A stretch of 64,000 nucleotides of DNA, from positions 33,923,217 to 33,987,216 of the forward strand of contig CP141139.1 in the NCBI GenBank assembly GCA_035236585.1, in the 5' to 3' direction. A program made the translations under genes and the position numbers. The notes below the pieces were generated by a model, which worked only from the letters and a program-made list of their open reading frames with translations, was not told the origin of the DNA and searched no databases. This stretch comes from Warburgia ugandensis (Eukaryota; Streptophyta; Magnoliopsida; Canellales; Canellaceae). Positions 47,319 to 62,300 of this stretch are shown one piece after another (position 1 is the first letter of the stretch; each line of letters starts with the position of its first letter).

Positions 47319-50300
47319 GTCAGTTGTTCAAGAATGTTAACTCGTTAAGTTACCATTTTGATTGGACTTTATCTTTTCATACTTGCTTTCTTGGTTGAAT
47401 TTTTTGTTAAAATTGAGGATATATTCTTAGTTGAATTTTTGTTGAATTTGAGGATATATTTATTGGACTGAATAGAGACAAATGGGTTAATTATAATTAG
47501 TGAATGTGAGAATTCATTTCCTGGCAGCATCTCTTGCTGCATTTTGGCTTCTGATGTTCCAAAGGATTGTGACAAATGTGATGCAAACGTAAAACTTCTT
47601 CAAAAGAATTTGTTTTGGAGTATCCCAAATTTAAAGCTGTTAAGCAGTAGTTGGGACAACTATTAATACAGTGACTGCAACCAAATGCCCTAGTGAATAG
47701 TGAATCAATCTTAAACCTTGCAAAAAAAACGATGACCAACTTTACTTTTGTATGCTTATTCTTTCATGGAATATTGGATTACTAGCAATATAAGCAGCAG
47801 GCTTGGTTGTCAGAGACATCTTCATTGTCTCATCAACCTGAAAACCAATTTCTTCCACCAGGAGTTCCTACCACATCAACTCCTCAAAACCAATTTCTTC
47901 CACCAGGAGTTTCTGCTACATCAGTTCAAATAGTATGAGGCATTGCTTGGTAGCCCATTTCAAGCTAGTTCCTGCTACAGCAATTTGATTCTTGCTTCAT
48001 CAGTTGACTAAATTTCCTTCCACAAAGTAAAATACTCCTTGTTTACTGTCTGTCTAAAGCAGATCTTGCTCAATCTTCATCAGACAAACATTTCAACTCT
48101 CAAGCAGTTATCCTTTTCAAAGATAATTCCTCTACTAGCTGCATCATTTAGGCATATCATAACATGTGTAACTACACCATGTTCAAACAGGCGCTTGTGC
48201 ATCAAACTTGCTACATCTGTTAGAAACATAAATATAGCTTCCCTATCATCAGATAAGTAAGCAGACAAGTTGGACAGAGCCTATAGGCGCATCAAAAGTC
48301 TTCATTATCCTTCAAAAGTGCAACACTAGGATCCATGGGAATACTGATAAGTTTAGCTAACTATCTTCGATAAAATATCTACGGCATATATATCTATGTC
48401 AAGCTGATTTCAAAGTTTGACCTTATTACTTCAGTGTGAGTTTTATAACTTATAACTCTCCTAAGTCCTTCATTTTTACATGTTCTTAGGAATATGTCTT
48501 TACTGCATCAAGACTTCTGTTATGCTTCTTTGATATAATGATTTGATGCACGCAGGTAGCTAGGATCACCATTTTCTTATTTTGCTCTGTTGGAAGTTGG
48601 GGGGAGCAGACTTGAACCTGCAACCTTTGGTTGGGGACAAGTGCACTTTACTAACAAGTCACATTCTTAGTGTTCAGCAACTTCAGCCTCTGTTAATGTA
48701 CTGTAATTGATAACAGTAGATAAATTTATCAACAACAAGTTATTGTTTCAAATACATTGTTAGTGTTCAAATAACTTCAGTCCCTGCAAAAATACTGTAA
48801 TATTTAACTGTAGACCCCAGACTTACAAACTAGATAAAACCTCTTCTGAACTTTAAAACCTCTCCTGACACCTCTTAAGCAACATAACTTGGCAGCTTTT
48901 CGTATAAAATTTCTCTGTAAGTCATCATGAAGAAAGGTAATTTTCACATTGCAACTATGACAAAGACCAGGAGTAACTCAGGTAATGATTGTGGCTGAAA
49001 TGATCTTTGCTACAGCAGTGAAGGTCTCTGAGTCATTCTATGCCAAAGGTTTTTGTGCATTTTACCTACCACTCAAGCCTCTAGTCCCTCAACCATTCCA
49101 TATTAAAGATGACAAAACCAAGTCTTACCTATCATGTGGTTAAAAGAGTTGATAACCTAAAGTAAGACTGGCTAGATACAAGAAGAAATGCATCAATGTG
49201 CTAAAGTGGCCGTAGATAAGCAACATTGACTAACTGACAGTCAAGTGTTGTTAATGAGCCTTTTGGTGCTCCTTTCATGACCTCATAACTGAATTACCAT
49301 CATGGGTATTCTAGCGCTGATTTTCAGCAAGAGGCTTGCCAATTAATATCATCCTCATCAATAATATAAGAGACCCGATTTCTCATGCTGCATTTCCAAA
49401 TTTATCCCAACATGGATGCCTATACTTGATCTCATACTATCCATACCTTTCTCTTACCACTCCGTCCACCACCGCCATCACCACCATGGCTCACCTTAAC
49501 TCTCTGCACGCCCTTTGCCAAAACTTTACGTATCTACCAACTGATGATGTTAGGCAGTCTCATCTTCCATGCTGGGATCGGAAAGGATTTTGGAATCTCA
49601 ACTTCTAAAGCTGTGAGTAAAGATTATTCATGAAATGAAGCTCTTTGCAAGCTAGAATCTATTAAAAGAAAGAGTTATGCTTATGCACCTAGCCTAGAGT
49701 GGAATGTAGCAACTTCAACGCCTTCATTGCCATTTAGAGAGTTTGAAATTCTGCAACAAGAAGCTGACATACCTTCTCCCTAACATATAAGAAATGTGTT
49801 CAGGTGTACACTCAAGCTCTTATTTTATTTTTGAAACATAAACATATTCTCAAACAACTCATAGGCATGTCAGACTATTTGATATTTGGAATGTTGAATG
49901 AATTTTAAACTTTCAGGCAAATGAAAACCAGTTTTTCCCCAAAAGTGGGAAGATTCCCCTGCTACATATAGTGTTTATGAGAAGTCTAGCATGCATATTG
50001 TTGTGTGGTGCTATTGTGAAAACTGTTCAGGTTGTGATTCTATTTACTATTTGTGAGTAGTGTAGAATGCTTCTAGTGTAAATTTTACTCCTTTGCTTGC
50101 AAATGTACAGACTTCTGTGTCATGGGTTCCAATATTGCTCAGTGTTTGTTCTTTGCAGAGGTGCATTGATTGCACCAACCACTATCGCAACCCAATACAT
50201 TGCCCAAGCTTGGAGGGGTGCAGTTGTTCTTTCATTTCTATGGTTTCTCTATAGGTGGAAGACAAATGTATTGACTGGTGCTCTAACCACGAAAAAAGTA

Positions 50301-53300
50301 GCAGGGCTTGATCGAGAGAGATTGCTAGCTCTAGATAAAATCTCAACTGTTGGTCTACTGGTGCTGGGTTTGATGGCTTCAGCAGAGGCTTGTGGAGTGG
50401 CTGTGCAGTCAATCTTGACAGTTGGTGGCATAGGAGGTGTGTTGAGCTGTTAGCTAGTTATTGCCAATACTACTGAACATATTATTTAAGTTGGATGAAA
50501 AGATCTTTAATGAAGTGGTAAAAGTGGACTGGTGGGTTGCCTTTAGTTCTCTTTTCAAATGCATCCAATTAAGTTTTACTTATAGCTGCAAACTAGGTCA
50601 TTGAAATGAATTTATCTACAGAAAATGGTTAGAAATCAGCTCTCCAAGTCTAGCTTCTTAGGTTGTGATTCCTTTCTATCGACATTCATTTGAGAAGCAT
50701 GTGCAGAACTCATGACGGCCCACAGCATTTCTACTTCAGCATTAAGCCTGACATCATCCTGGAAATAATCATGCCCATCAAAAAAGTATGTGTGCTTTCG
50801 GTGGATTCATGATGACAAACAAGCAGAGCATACTTGAATGAGGAGATAAGTACTCCATGGATATAAAGGTGAAGGACCATGATGTGGTCATGAGCTGCTA
50901 ATTATAAGACATGTCAATGGGAGGATAAGTACTCCAGGGATATCTTTCTCTAGCAGTCTAATAATTGAAAACACTCTGACCTAGGAAATGAGCTGTTGCT
51001 TGTGGATTTTGCCATAATAGCGTCGAGGTATAAATTAGACATGCTTAGCTTATATTTAGCTGGCCATCACATTCCAAGCTGGAAATGTGAAATATGATGG
51101 TTAAGTACAGGGATGTTGCCATATTTTTCTGTTTATGTGCTTCCATGATATTTTCCTTTTCCTTTTCTTCTTGCAAAAGTCTCACTGGTAGTTTTAGATA
51201 ACAGAAACCTATTATTTTCTACCTAAACATATATCGGACTTTTGCTTTGGCCATCGTTGCTTTCTGAAATCTCTTCTTTTCCACAATGAAGTTTAAATTT
51301 TGAAACTGCTATTCTAATGTTCATTTTATGTTTCCCCTCCAAATGTTCTGGTAGCACCTCAATGAAGAAAACTTTCATTTTTTCCCCCCAACTATATGAC
51401 ATCTTTTGTTTCACGTGTGAGGTCTGCTTCTTGCCGTATAAGTTGAAAGGTCAAAAATCTTTGACTGATACTTCGAAACTGTAAATTGTGAAATTTAATA
51501 GGTATTCATGTCATTGTCATTCTTTTTTACTTAAACGTTTTATTTCTCCTCGTCTTCCTTCTTTCTCTCTTCTTCTACTTCAACTTAGCATTAGAAGTGT
51601 AAAAGATGAAGTAACTCTCCAGCTGAACTTTTTTTTTTTGTTCTTTATTTTCTTTTGTCTTTTTCCTCATATGGCTCATGTAAACCCTTTAGTTGCTTAG
51701 TCCTGTGGCTCACAGGAATATCCCACAGCTGGGATCTGCTGTGAGGATCCTGTGATAGTGATTGTTACCTGTTTTCAAGGATTTATGGAGTTGTTCCACA
51801 ATGTATTCATAGCAATTTTATTGTTAGTATCATTAGCTGAAACAATTGTTTCTACGCCTTTCTTCAATAGCACAAATTTTTTGACTAATGTAAGGAAAAT
51901 ATTCTTCTCATATGCTCTCGAACATAATAAGAACCAATCAGATCACCAAATCTCGGTATATTAACTGATGTTTATCAGTCAAATATCTGGCTGATGTGCC
52001 ATTTGATGTAGATATTTTTTTAACTTGACCAAATCTGGAGCCAGTTCATGACTCTCAAACTTTTCTCTATGTGCATTTTATCAATATCTTCTTGATATGG
52101 TTAAGACAATTGCAACTGCAACAGGCATATTCAAGTACATTGTTTGATGATTTTTGATCGAGTTGTAAACTTACACAACATTATCCTAACAACTTTACTT
52201 GCCGGCTGGCACTTGACGCAAAACCCTCCTTTATCCGGGCTTGAGATCGGCTGCAATTAAACCATATAGAACTAAAACCACACAGGCAGAGTTAACCTTT
52301 TGCTATAAATGCAATAATAAATTTAATCTTGTCTATTTTCTTCTCATTCTTCTTCCACCTTAAGATGGTATTGACTCTTTTGTAATTTTGATGCAGGAGT
52401 GGCTACTGCTTTTGCAGCCAGGGACGTCCTTGGGAATATGCTTAATGGATTATCAATCCAATTCTCAAGGCCCTTTTCCATAGGGGATACTATTAAAGTA
52501 ATATGCAAGTGTCTTTTCCTGCATACTTCAATATGATTCATCTCATTATGTAGTACCATGATATTATCTAAGATTATTTGTCTGGTTCTAAGCAGTGGAA
52601 ATCTTCTTCCTGACATAACACCAGAAAAAGAAAAAGGAATTCTTCCATTTGGACATTTAGAGCGAATTATTATGAGAGGTCTTCACTAGAAAGTGTGATG
52701 TTTTGCAGAAGTTAGTCTTGAGAGAGAAAATAAGTCCATTTTATGTTTCATTGTTTATCAATAACATTATTTACAAAACAAATACGTCCTTACTGACTCA
52801 ATTTAATAAATATTATGTAATGAATGAAATACTCATTATGGCAATGCCCTTAAAGCTGGAATACAGATATTGACTGTACGTACCATGACAACTATTTTGG
52901 AGTCTCTGCATTTGAAAAGCTTTGTTGAACACTTTTACAAACTGGCCTTCTGAATCACATGCTCAGAAAAATCTCCATATTTGTCCTCAATTTATTTCTT
53001 TCTCTCTTGAAGTTAAGTTGGGGTATATGTCCATTCAGGTGATATATATCATAAGTGTCATCTTTAATTGTTAATGGCTCATTCTTTTCATTCATATGCT
53101 GTTCCTTTGTTGTATTTTATTTCTGGGAAACACTGCTCACCTTATTAAAATGAAAGGGAAACAAAAGAAGTGAAACAGTTCTATTCTGTAGATTAAGGAT
53201 GACTCCTAGTTATAAAGTGCCTGGAGCAAAGATCTATGTCTGTCACTCTTGTTTGTGCCTGTCAATTGTTAATATGGACCTGCAAACCCATGCCGGAAAG

Positions 53301-56300
53301 GACATTGCACCTGGGACTTTAAATAGCATGCTCTAGTTCAGTTGGTGCCAGCTGATAGTTTAGCAGGCCCTACCATTCAGTGAGGTAGGCCAACTGCTTT
53401 AAGGCCAGCTCTCTGCAGTCCTGAGCAGCGGTGTCCTTTTTGGTATCGCATTGTATTTTACTTTTAAAAAAAGAAAAAAAAGTCAGTTATTGTATTTATA
53501 TACCATTTTGCTTGCTTTGTTTGAGATTTTACCACCAAGAATGAAAGTCTAAGCTGATACCCTGCTAAAGTTGGTGTTACTGTTCCAAATTTAGTATATT
53601 TTACTCTTTTATGACCACCAAGAATGAAAGTCTATGCTGATTGTCTGATAATGTTTGTGTTTCTGTTCTGAATTTAGTATATTTGCAGTAATGGAAATTC
53701 TGTTTTCTACTTCTCTTGGCCCCCACCCTCCCTTCCTTTGGTACCCACTCTTTGACATTTTAGTCCGCTTTTGTAATTCCTCTTTCTTCCTTAATGCATT
53801 ACCTACTGAGAAAAGAAAGAAGAAAAAAGAAAGCAAGTTCCATTTTTGTGTAAATTTTGTTTCTGAAGTTGCATTTTACGTATTCTGTTAACTAGCTAAT
53901 ACTTGTCTCTGTTGTGCATGTTAGTTCCCCTTTTTCTTTTCATTTGGATTGAAGATGGTATTCTGTTAGCAAGCAAGGGCAGGTTTGCTATGGATGTGCA
54001 TATACCTAGCCTTACTCTAGGTGGTCTCAGCACCAAAATCCTTGCCTTTTTTGACAATACCAAGCCTTTGATTTGTGGAAACTTTGACAATACCAAGCCT
54101 TTGATGAATGTAGGCTGCTGGCTTTTATTTCTAAGTGTCCATATAAAGTCCAGAAATTAGAGGCTTGTAATTGTTGGACAGGTTGAATTTGGTGAATGGC
54201 TCACTCTTAATATGGTCCAACGGATAAATTATTTGGATCCTTAAACATGCAAATCCCACTTGTGCTTCTGCCCACCATCCATCATCTAAAACACACACTA
54301 AACAAAGTTATGTTTCTGGAGGCTAGATCATCAATAAATTTTAGAATGTATATATCAATTTTAGCTATATGGCGAAGACTAAATTTAGAAGTTATGTTTC
54401 TGGAGGCTAGATCATCAATAAATTTTAGAATGTATATATCAATTTTAGCTATATGGCGAAGACTAAATTTACATTCTTGCACTGATATTTCCATATGTTT
54501 GTTTGAGCTGTAACTTGATACCTATTCATTTTTCAGGCTGGATCTATAGAAGGTCAAGTGGTAGAAATGGGACTTACAACCACATCCTTACTAAATTCTG
54601 AGAAATTTCCAGTTATAGTCCCGAACTCGTTATTTTCTAGTCAGGTGTTCTCCTCTTCTCCTCTGGCTTAATTTTTCATTAGTGGTGTCCATTAATTTCC
54701 ATGATTATAGTCAAGATTAGACACTAGCACCATACTTGTGCATGCCTCTTTTTTCTTGCTTTTGTAGCAGAATACAAATAGACTCTGTAGAATACAAATA
54801 GACTACAGAGTCATTGTACTAGGGCATCTAACTGCAATTCCAAAATCATAAAGACAATGGTTTGTGGTCACTACCATTGGTAGTAACTTGCTTAGCTACT
54901 ATTCAGCATGATGACAGCATTCTTGGGTTTACAACTATTTGAACTGACTTGCATTGAGTGGAAGAGGAGTACTGATTCTTGTAGTATAATTAAAAATGAA
55001 AGAAAAAATGGTCAAGATAAGGATGAAAAGTTAAGTTTTCTGACCCTTTTCATATATGTGAGGTTAAATTATAAAAATACCCTTGTGATTAGTTATTCAT
55101 GTTCTGCACTGTTCTCATGAACTAACAAACATTTCAACGCCCATATATTTGAAATCCATTATTACCACATATTCACACTCCTCTCAAGCTGAAGTAACAA
55201 ATCAAACATGCCTAGCTTGTGCCAGTGTAATTTATGTTCAAGCTGTCTAAAGATTTAGTAAATAAAGTAGCTAATTGATTTTCTGTGCTGACAGGAGTAG
55301 TACTGACTATGCCATCCAACACCTCTTTTATGAACAAATCTTGACATATTGACCAATACGTTTAGTCCCTCACAGGTTGATTGTCGCAATGAAGTCATAT
55401 TCAACTATCCACCATACTAATTCGCTCGTGGTGTGGACTTTGCTTTATATTTGGCTTTTGCACTTCAAAGAGATACTAGATGTTGCTTCTTTCTCTTCCA
55501 AGACATCAAATTGCACCAATTTTGCAGGAACCTATAGTAGACCCACACCAGAAGGTACAGCAGCCCAATCAGCATTTGCATTTGCATGTCCACTACACTG
55601 AGTTCCACATTTCTTGAATAATATCGATGATCTGGTGCAATTTGTGAGTACCTTGCTATTCTAGGAGCAGCTTCACAATGTGTTAACCAAAGCTTATGTA
55701 TAAATTGACTCACTATTCCAACAACAAAAGAAATGCCAGGTTGACTCTCATGTGGTCTTTGAATAAGTTCTTTACTTTGAGCAGCACTTTTATATTTTAA
55801 AATTCTTCACATTTTTTTAGATATTGAGCTCCCAACCCAACCCCACAGCAAAAGAAATATTAGGTCTAGAGCTGTTAGTTATATAAGTAAACCATGTCTG
55901 TACCATCTTTTATATTCAACATTAGTACACGCTTTTGCATCCATTTTCACATTGGATCCATTGGGCATCGATGGGCTTCATTCCAAGCATTTATCCATGA
56001 AATCAGTGTGTCAGATAGTTTCTCATAGGAGAAAAAACCACCATGGTTTCCCATAGTAACTTGAATATCAAGAAAATATCTCACTTTTAGAATCTCTAGG
56101 GTTGAAGTGTTACTTTAGATGTTTCTTCACATTCTTAATTGCTCCTACATCACTATTGAACAGGAGTGTCATCGACAGCTACAACTAATATAATGAAACA
56201 AGATGCCTATTTATGAAAATTGTGGCTTTTATGGAATCCAAATACTTTATCAACTTGAGTGGCTGCCAAACAAGTTTGAGGATTTTGTTTTAGAGTGTAC

Positions 56301-59300
56301 ATAGCTCTCCTGAACTTACATACCTTCCCAGCCTTCTCCTAAGCAACAATCCTTGGTGATTTTCTATGTGACCTTTTCTCTAAGATCCCCATAAAAGAAA
56401 AGCATTTTAGTGGTGAAGATTATACAAGTACCAACACTGATTAATAACCTGAAAAGTTAAAAATCCAAGTTTAACTATGCAATTGGAAAAAATGTCCCAG
56501 AGTAATCCGCACCACAAGTTTTAAGTGTAACCCTTTGCAACTAATCTTGCTCTTGGTCGTTTGATTGTACCTTCAGGTTGATCCTCAATAGCCCCATCAC
56601 TAATTTGGTCAAAGAAAACCGAAAGGAAGTACCAAACAGAGGATGACTTAAAGGGCCCACCTCCAAGCAGAGCAGATCGCATTAAGAAATTACCTAACAA
56701 GGACTCCCATCAGATATACTATTTCGTTTTCAATTTCCTTCTAAAGAAGGGGCTGCATGGCAGCATGATACTAACAACAAACAACACAAAGGTTGGTGCT
56801 AAATTGGATAAAGACCTCTTCGTAGGGTGAAACCCTAGAGAATTTGGTTTAGAAAACAACAAAAGTGAAGTGCAGAAACATGAGGGAAGAGATAAAGAAA
56901 GAAGGTAGGATGAGGTCAAGCCATGTCAAATTTAGGTTAGAGCAATGAAGAAGAGGAAGAGGGAGAAAAAGGCAAAGAGAGAAAACATATTAGATAGAAA
57001 AGAAAAATTAAAAATTCTGTGTGTTGTCTTGTCATCCTCCATGAATTCCATTTACATTAAAGAATTGTGGACTAAAAAGGACACGATTTAGTGTTTAGTC
57101 AGATCACTTAATGGCTTGCAGCTAACAAATAAGTGAATTATAACTTATGGGGCCTAAAATCCCATCTTTAACAACAATAATTGGAAATCCTGCTGAAAAA
57201 TTGATGAAAAAATTGGCAGAGTTAAGGCTCCAAAGAATTCAAAATCTTTTTCAAGTTACAAGGTCTTGAAAATTCTAATGCTGATGGAATGTCTTTCTCA
57301 TTATTGTTTAACTGTGACTCTTGATTAAGAACCTTTACTAGGAAGCTTTGATGAGGAAGTGGGCCTCTACCTTGATGGACACCTTTAGCAGGTTGATTCC
57401 CATTGCTGTTTAGTTTATCACCTCTTCTTATATTCATCATTTGCGTATTAACTTTCTTCATATTGATCCTCCGGGAAGGATTCATTTTCGTCTACTCCAG
57501 TCTTCTTTTTTCTCTTTTGGTAGGCAAGTGGGATTTTTATGGATAAACCTAAATGCATGAGTGCCCCAAACCCGTGACCGAGTACGGGAGGGGTACTTCT
57601 TGCGCTGCTGCGGTATAAAGGCTTTGCTCTTTTACTCCCCAACTGTGAATAGATTCTGTTAAAAACATGGACATGGATGATATTTGCAAAATGGATTTCC
57701 ATATCAGAGTGGGTCCTCATAATTCTCATGCAACATACCTAGAAGCACTTTTCTAGGAAATGGAAAAGAAACTAGGTTGCAACTTTTGGATCTAAATAGG
57801 ATCCAAAAGATGGAAAATGGAAAAGAAACTAGTTGAGATATTGGAAAAAGTAAGGATTTTCAAAATCCACACAAGTAAAAATCACAACATCCAAAGGAAT
57901 CAAGAATAAAGCTTAAGAAGAAAAAGCAAGTCGAGCAGTGAAGATAAATTTGCTGATACAACTTATGACTGTGAATGATTTGTTGCAGCAACATTGAAAT
58001 TGAAACGAATTTGGTGGCAGATGTGTGTACCTTTTGAAACCCTATTAGAATATAAGTCTCTAGAACAACTTGCTGATGTCAGGGGCTTTCTTGAGTTATA
58101 AAAGGGCATAGCCCATCTCAACACTGAGAATTGAAGTGAGCTTTAAAAGTTTAAAGTGTCGGCAAAAACTGTTGTTGAAACAGTCAACTACATAAAATCA
58201 TATATGCCGAGGAATGGGTATCCTGCCAAATTGGAGAAAGAGCATGTATTGTTTTCTTTTGTACTAGATAAGAGATAAAGAAAGGTTCTTGGTGTCTTTA
58301 TTTAGTCACATGTAGAAGCATCGAATCTTCACTGATGACAGCTCATCTTTCCAAAATTTAGAGGTCTGATGTTTGATAATCTTCACATGGTTTTAAAAGT
58401 TTCTTTGCAGAAGTAGGGAAGCCAATCTACCGGCTCAAAATAAAATATAGGAGGCATCAAAAGAAGAAAACAGAAAATTAGACGAGAGGAGCCGAGAAGC
58501 TCATTTGGCAAAAGAAAGTGGAATGTGTGACTTGTTTAACACCTTCCTTAAGGGATCTGCTTCACAGATTCCAGTTAAGGTGCTTGAAAGAAAACATATC
58601 ACAAAGGACTCATACATAGCCCTAATTTGATCATTGGCAATGCCATATCTAATCAGGCTTGTTTGACACCTTTTATATGAATTAAGACCACAAAAGAAAT
58701 CACTAAAAACCTTAACTCAGTGGAAGAGAACATGCTTCACCTTTATTAGGAATGTGTCATATCATACTGAAAATGCTACCTTAGAGAATACACAAGATAT
58801 ACCATCCAGTAGATGCTCCTGCCAAGCCTGCCTTCCAACGAAGTTAAGATTGAGAAGCCCTTCAAGGTTTTGGCTTCCTCTCCATAAACTTTGTTGGATG
58901 AGTTTGGAGTCCACCATGGGCTTTCAAATCTAAGCAACTTATTATGTGAGTGCTTCTTCAACTGGTCCAGAGCCTGCATGGTGATGAGAATTTTCTCTTC
59001 TTTAAGACATCAACTTCATATATTTACTTGAAGTGAAGTAGTTATAATCTTCCAATGGACAGAAGGCTGAGTAATGGATGATTTACAACATGTTGTTTTG
59101 ATGGGAACAATCTATGACATTACAGTTTTCCAACTGGATGAAGGATCCCCTTTAAGGAGTAAAACAAGAATAGTGGTTGACTATGCTCCAATATGTAGCA
59201 CATCAAGCACCTGTGAGATCCTTTTTCTTTGAAGGAAAGTTTCATTTTTTAAGGTTTTTGTTTCTTTTTCTCTAATGGCCTAATGAACCATGTTATAGCC

Positions 59301-62300
59301 TGGTTAGCCATGTTGAGATTGATGATACATGGGTTGTCCTGGTTTGTTGATATTTGTGTTTTCACTGGCTTATTGGATTGCCTAATTCTCTCTGTTTATG
59401 CAATCAAATTCAATATGAGGATGTTGAATTAGTTCTATGAATAACATTCCATTTTGCATTCAAATTTTGTAGGTGATTGTGAATAGATCACGTGCTCAAT
59501 TTCGGGCTATAATGACCAAAATTCCTGTGCATATTGAAGATCTTGAAAAGATTCCCCACATTTCAGAGGATATAAAGTCCACGCTAAGATCTAATGCAAA
59601 AGTTTTCCTGGGAGCAGAGGCTCCTTATTGCTTCCTTTCTCAAATAGAAGCATCATATGCGGAATTGACTCTTGGCTACAATCTCAAACATATGGTAAGT
59701 TTGCTGATTTAAAAAGTTGCACTAAGTGCAGCAATTTATTCTATTAGAACCATTGGTCCATCTAATTAAAGTCTCTGCCACTATGTTTGAATGTCATTCC
59801 AAAAGGCTAACTTTTCTTCCAGTACTCTAAACATGGCTACTATGAAAGGTCATTCTTACATATCCTACATCCAAACAAATTATCAGAAGATTTTATGCTT
59901 GAACCACTTCACTCACCAGCTGAGAATGTTTTCAGCTAGTCATCTCTATGAGGCCCACAAGTGCATAGGGGATCATCAATTTAGCTCATATGTAAGATTA
60001 AGAGCTGAGCCACTTAGATTTACTAAGTTTTTATTATTAGATTCTTTTTACTCATTTTTGTACTTCTACTGTAGGTCAAGGTCCTTACCTAGTTTCTTTT
60101 CCTTTTCTCTTTTTCTAGCCCCCAGTTGTTCTCTGTCTTGCTAAATAATAGAGGTGCTTTTAATGCTTATGTATTTGTGATCAAATATTTTGGCCCCTCC
60201 ACTCATCCATAGTGAGAAGTCCTTTGATCTTTCTTTTTATATACTAATTATTGATGTTTGAAGAAAGACAGGTAGAATTCAAGCTAGGCTAGAATCATAT
60301 AGCATGACAACATGTTTAAGTGTCTGTATCCAACAAACATTTTGAATATCAAACACTGGAAATCCAAAAGATTTGGTTGCTGGTTGCTGATCAATTGAAA
60401 AGATTCATCTGGTTCGTGTCTGGATTTTGAGATCTTATAGCTTGTGTAAATTTGGTCTTCCATTTCATGTAGGCTTCCTTTGTGATGGGGAAAAGCTCAG
60501 AACCCTTTGTTAATTGTAAACTTTTCTTGTATATGTTTTCAAAAGCAGCAACTAAGAAAGGAATTCATAGAAGCTATCCAATTTCTGAGACATGTACTTG
60601 AATGTTCTGAGAACTCATGCAACATACATTTTAAGAGTTTCTTTGTTAAGGTCCATCTCGTATTACACTCATGTACAGAATCAGTGCATGAGCAAACTAT
60701 GGGCGCTGTTACATCCAAGAAGTAGCATTAGGCATCTGGAATTGATAGTTCTGATGGTGATTAGTAAAAGGAGATTTTTGAACAGAAGGACTATAATAGG
60801 CTTCTTTTACCACTGGATCTCATTGCATGGCAACATGAATTATTTGGATGAGTCGACGCTAACTTGTAAAAGTCTGTTAGGGCATGTCTCTTGAGAAAGT
60901 AGCCTCACAGCCCAACAGGATTCTCCTCAACCTCCTCCCTTTGTGCCATCCAGTTTCAATCTCCCCCTCTCCTTTCCACCTCCAAACTCATAGAATTTGA
61001 GCATTTACATCAGCGAAAGAAAAGAAACTCTGTGATCATGTAGAGTTTCATTTTCAACTATGACCATATCTGTGGTTGCTGTCCATAATAAAGGTGATAA
61101 GTTCAGAACAGAACCAGATGAAACCATTTGAAAGAGGCACTTCCATGGAAAACCATATAGTCACTATAGAATCCAAATTGACTGCATAAACCACCATAAT
61201 TCATTTTGAAATGTATCTAGAGAAGCAAAATCTAACTCATGCAAAGGACCACTTCACACTAAATTCTTTTTTTTTCCCCCGGTTATCAACCTGTTGATGC
61301 AAAGGCTACTTATTCACCCCCCTTGTAATTTTGAAGGTGGAAAATTTCTTGGATGCAGTTGTTAAATAAACTATGGAGAGCTTTTGCTATTGTGGAAATC
61401 TATCAAACCATGAACTTAGAGACAGCACATGATTACTAACGTTGCTTCAATGGATGTTTCCCAAGTACAAAATCTGTTTGCCAAAGACCTAATTGCAGAG
61501 CATCAAACTTGCTTGATTAGCAAGTTGAATAGATTCCAAAAGAAAAGAGGTGTGTGTGGGTGAGGGTTTGGTATTAAACGAGTTTGTAATATTAGGTGTA
61601 CTTTACTAATTTTATAACAGCTACATGACTGATTTATTGAAATTGATTGCCAATAAATAAGTTCTAGAAGTTTGATTCTCCATCAATACCATCTCATAAT
61701 TTATACCTAGTAACTCATGACCGTCAAACTGGTTAACTTTTTCTTCACTTTGGTTGTTTTGACAGCTATTAAAAGCAAATGAAGTCTCATTTCTAATCTG
61801 ATCCACATTTTCTTTATTGCACAGATATGTATCTACTTAGGCTTGCATTTGACTGCAATCCCACTAATTCCAAATCCAGACTTCCAAGCATTCATGGCTT
61901 AGTTACAACTCCTTTTAGGCGGTTTCAATGTAGTATCTTCAATTTTTACGGCCATGAGTTTTTATCCTGTAACTAAAACTCTTAGCCACTATGATCTGAA
62001 ACATGCAACCTTGTAGCCACATGGTCTTTAGCATCAACAATTTTGTTGAAACAGTAATTTTAAACTTAAATTTTAGAATGCATCCTTGCTGGAATTGCAG
62101 CTTAGTCGTTTTCTTTTCCATTGATACCTTATGAAGGCTGCTAGAGCTGCGGTATTATGCATGTACATGTTCAGTTGAATGATTGGAACTGTGAACTACA
62201 CAATCAAAATGAGAGTTACTTCCATTACATGCAGATCTTTTACTTGTTCATTCTTTTACTATTCTAGTTAATGTATTGTTCCATCCTTTGCTGCAATCAA

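Larger units (their letters stand above)
47319..50158 (+). other. intron 1
   Basis: 2,840 bp, AT-rich, ends TTCTTTGCAG. It contains a 45-bp direct repeat (47841 and 47886) with AACCAATTTCTTCCACCAGG and a possible SINE-like fragment near 48600-48660. No other gene was recognised. Confidence 0.8.
52498..54536 (+). other. intron 3 with several tandem duplications
   Basis: 2,039 bp. Three local direct duplications lie at 53531-53688, 54051-54106 and 54305-54471. A tRNA-like phrase (TAGTTCAGTTGGTGCC) is near 53336, followed about 120 bp later by an A-rich stretch (53466-53482). Confidence 0.8.

Noticed and set aside
46498..47340. Single-exon gene ending at the stop at 47338-47340
   Set aside because: The frame continues the family sequence only to the GTCAGT donor; the last six codons are intron read-through, and exon 2 carries on the conserved sequence.
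53330..53482. tRNA-like or SINE element in intron 3
   Set aside because: TAGTTCAGTTGGTGCC resembles an A box and an A-rich stretch follows, but no B box at the right distance or target duplication could be found.
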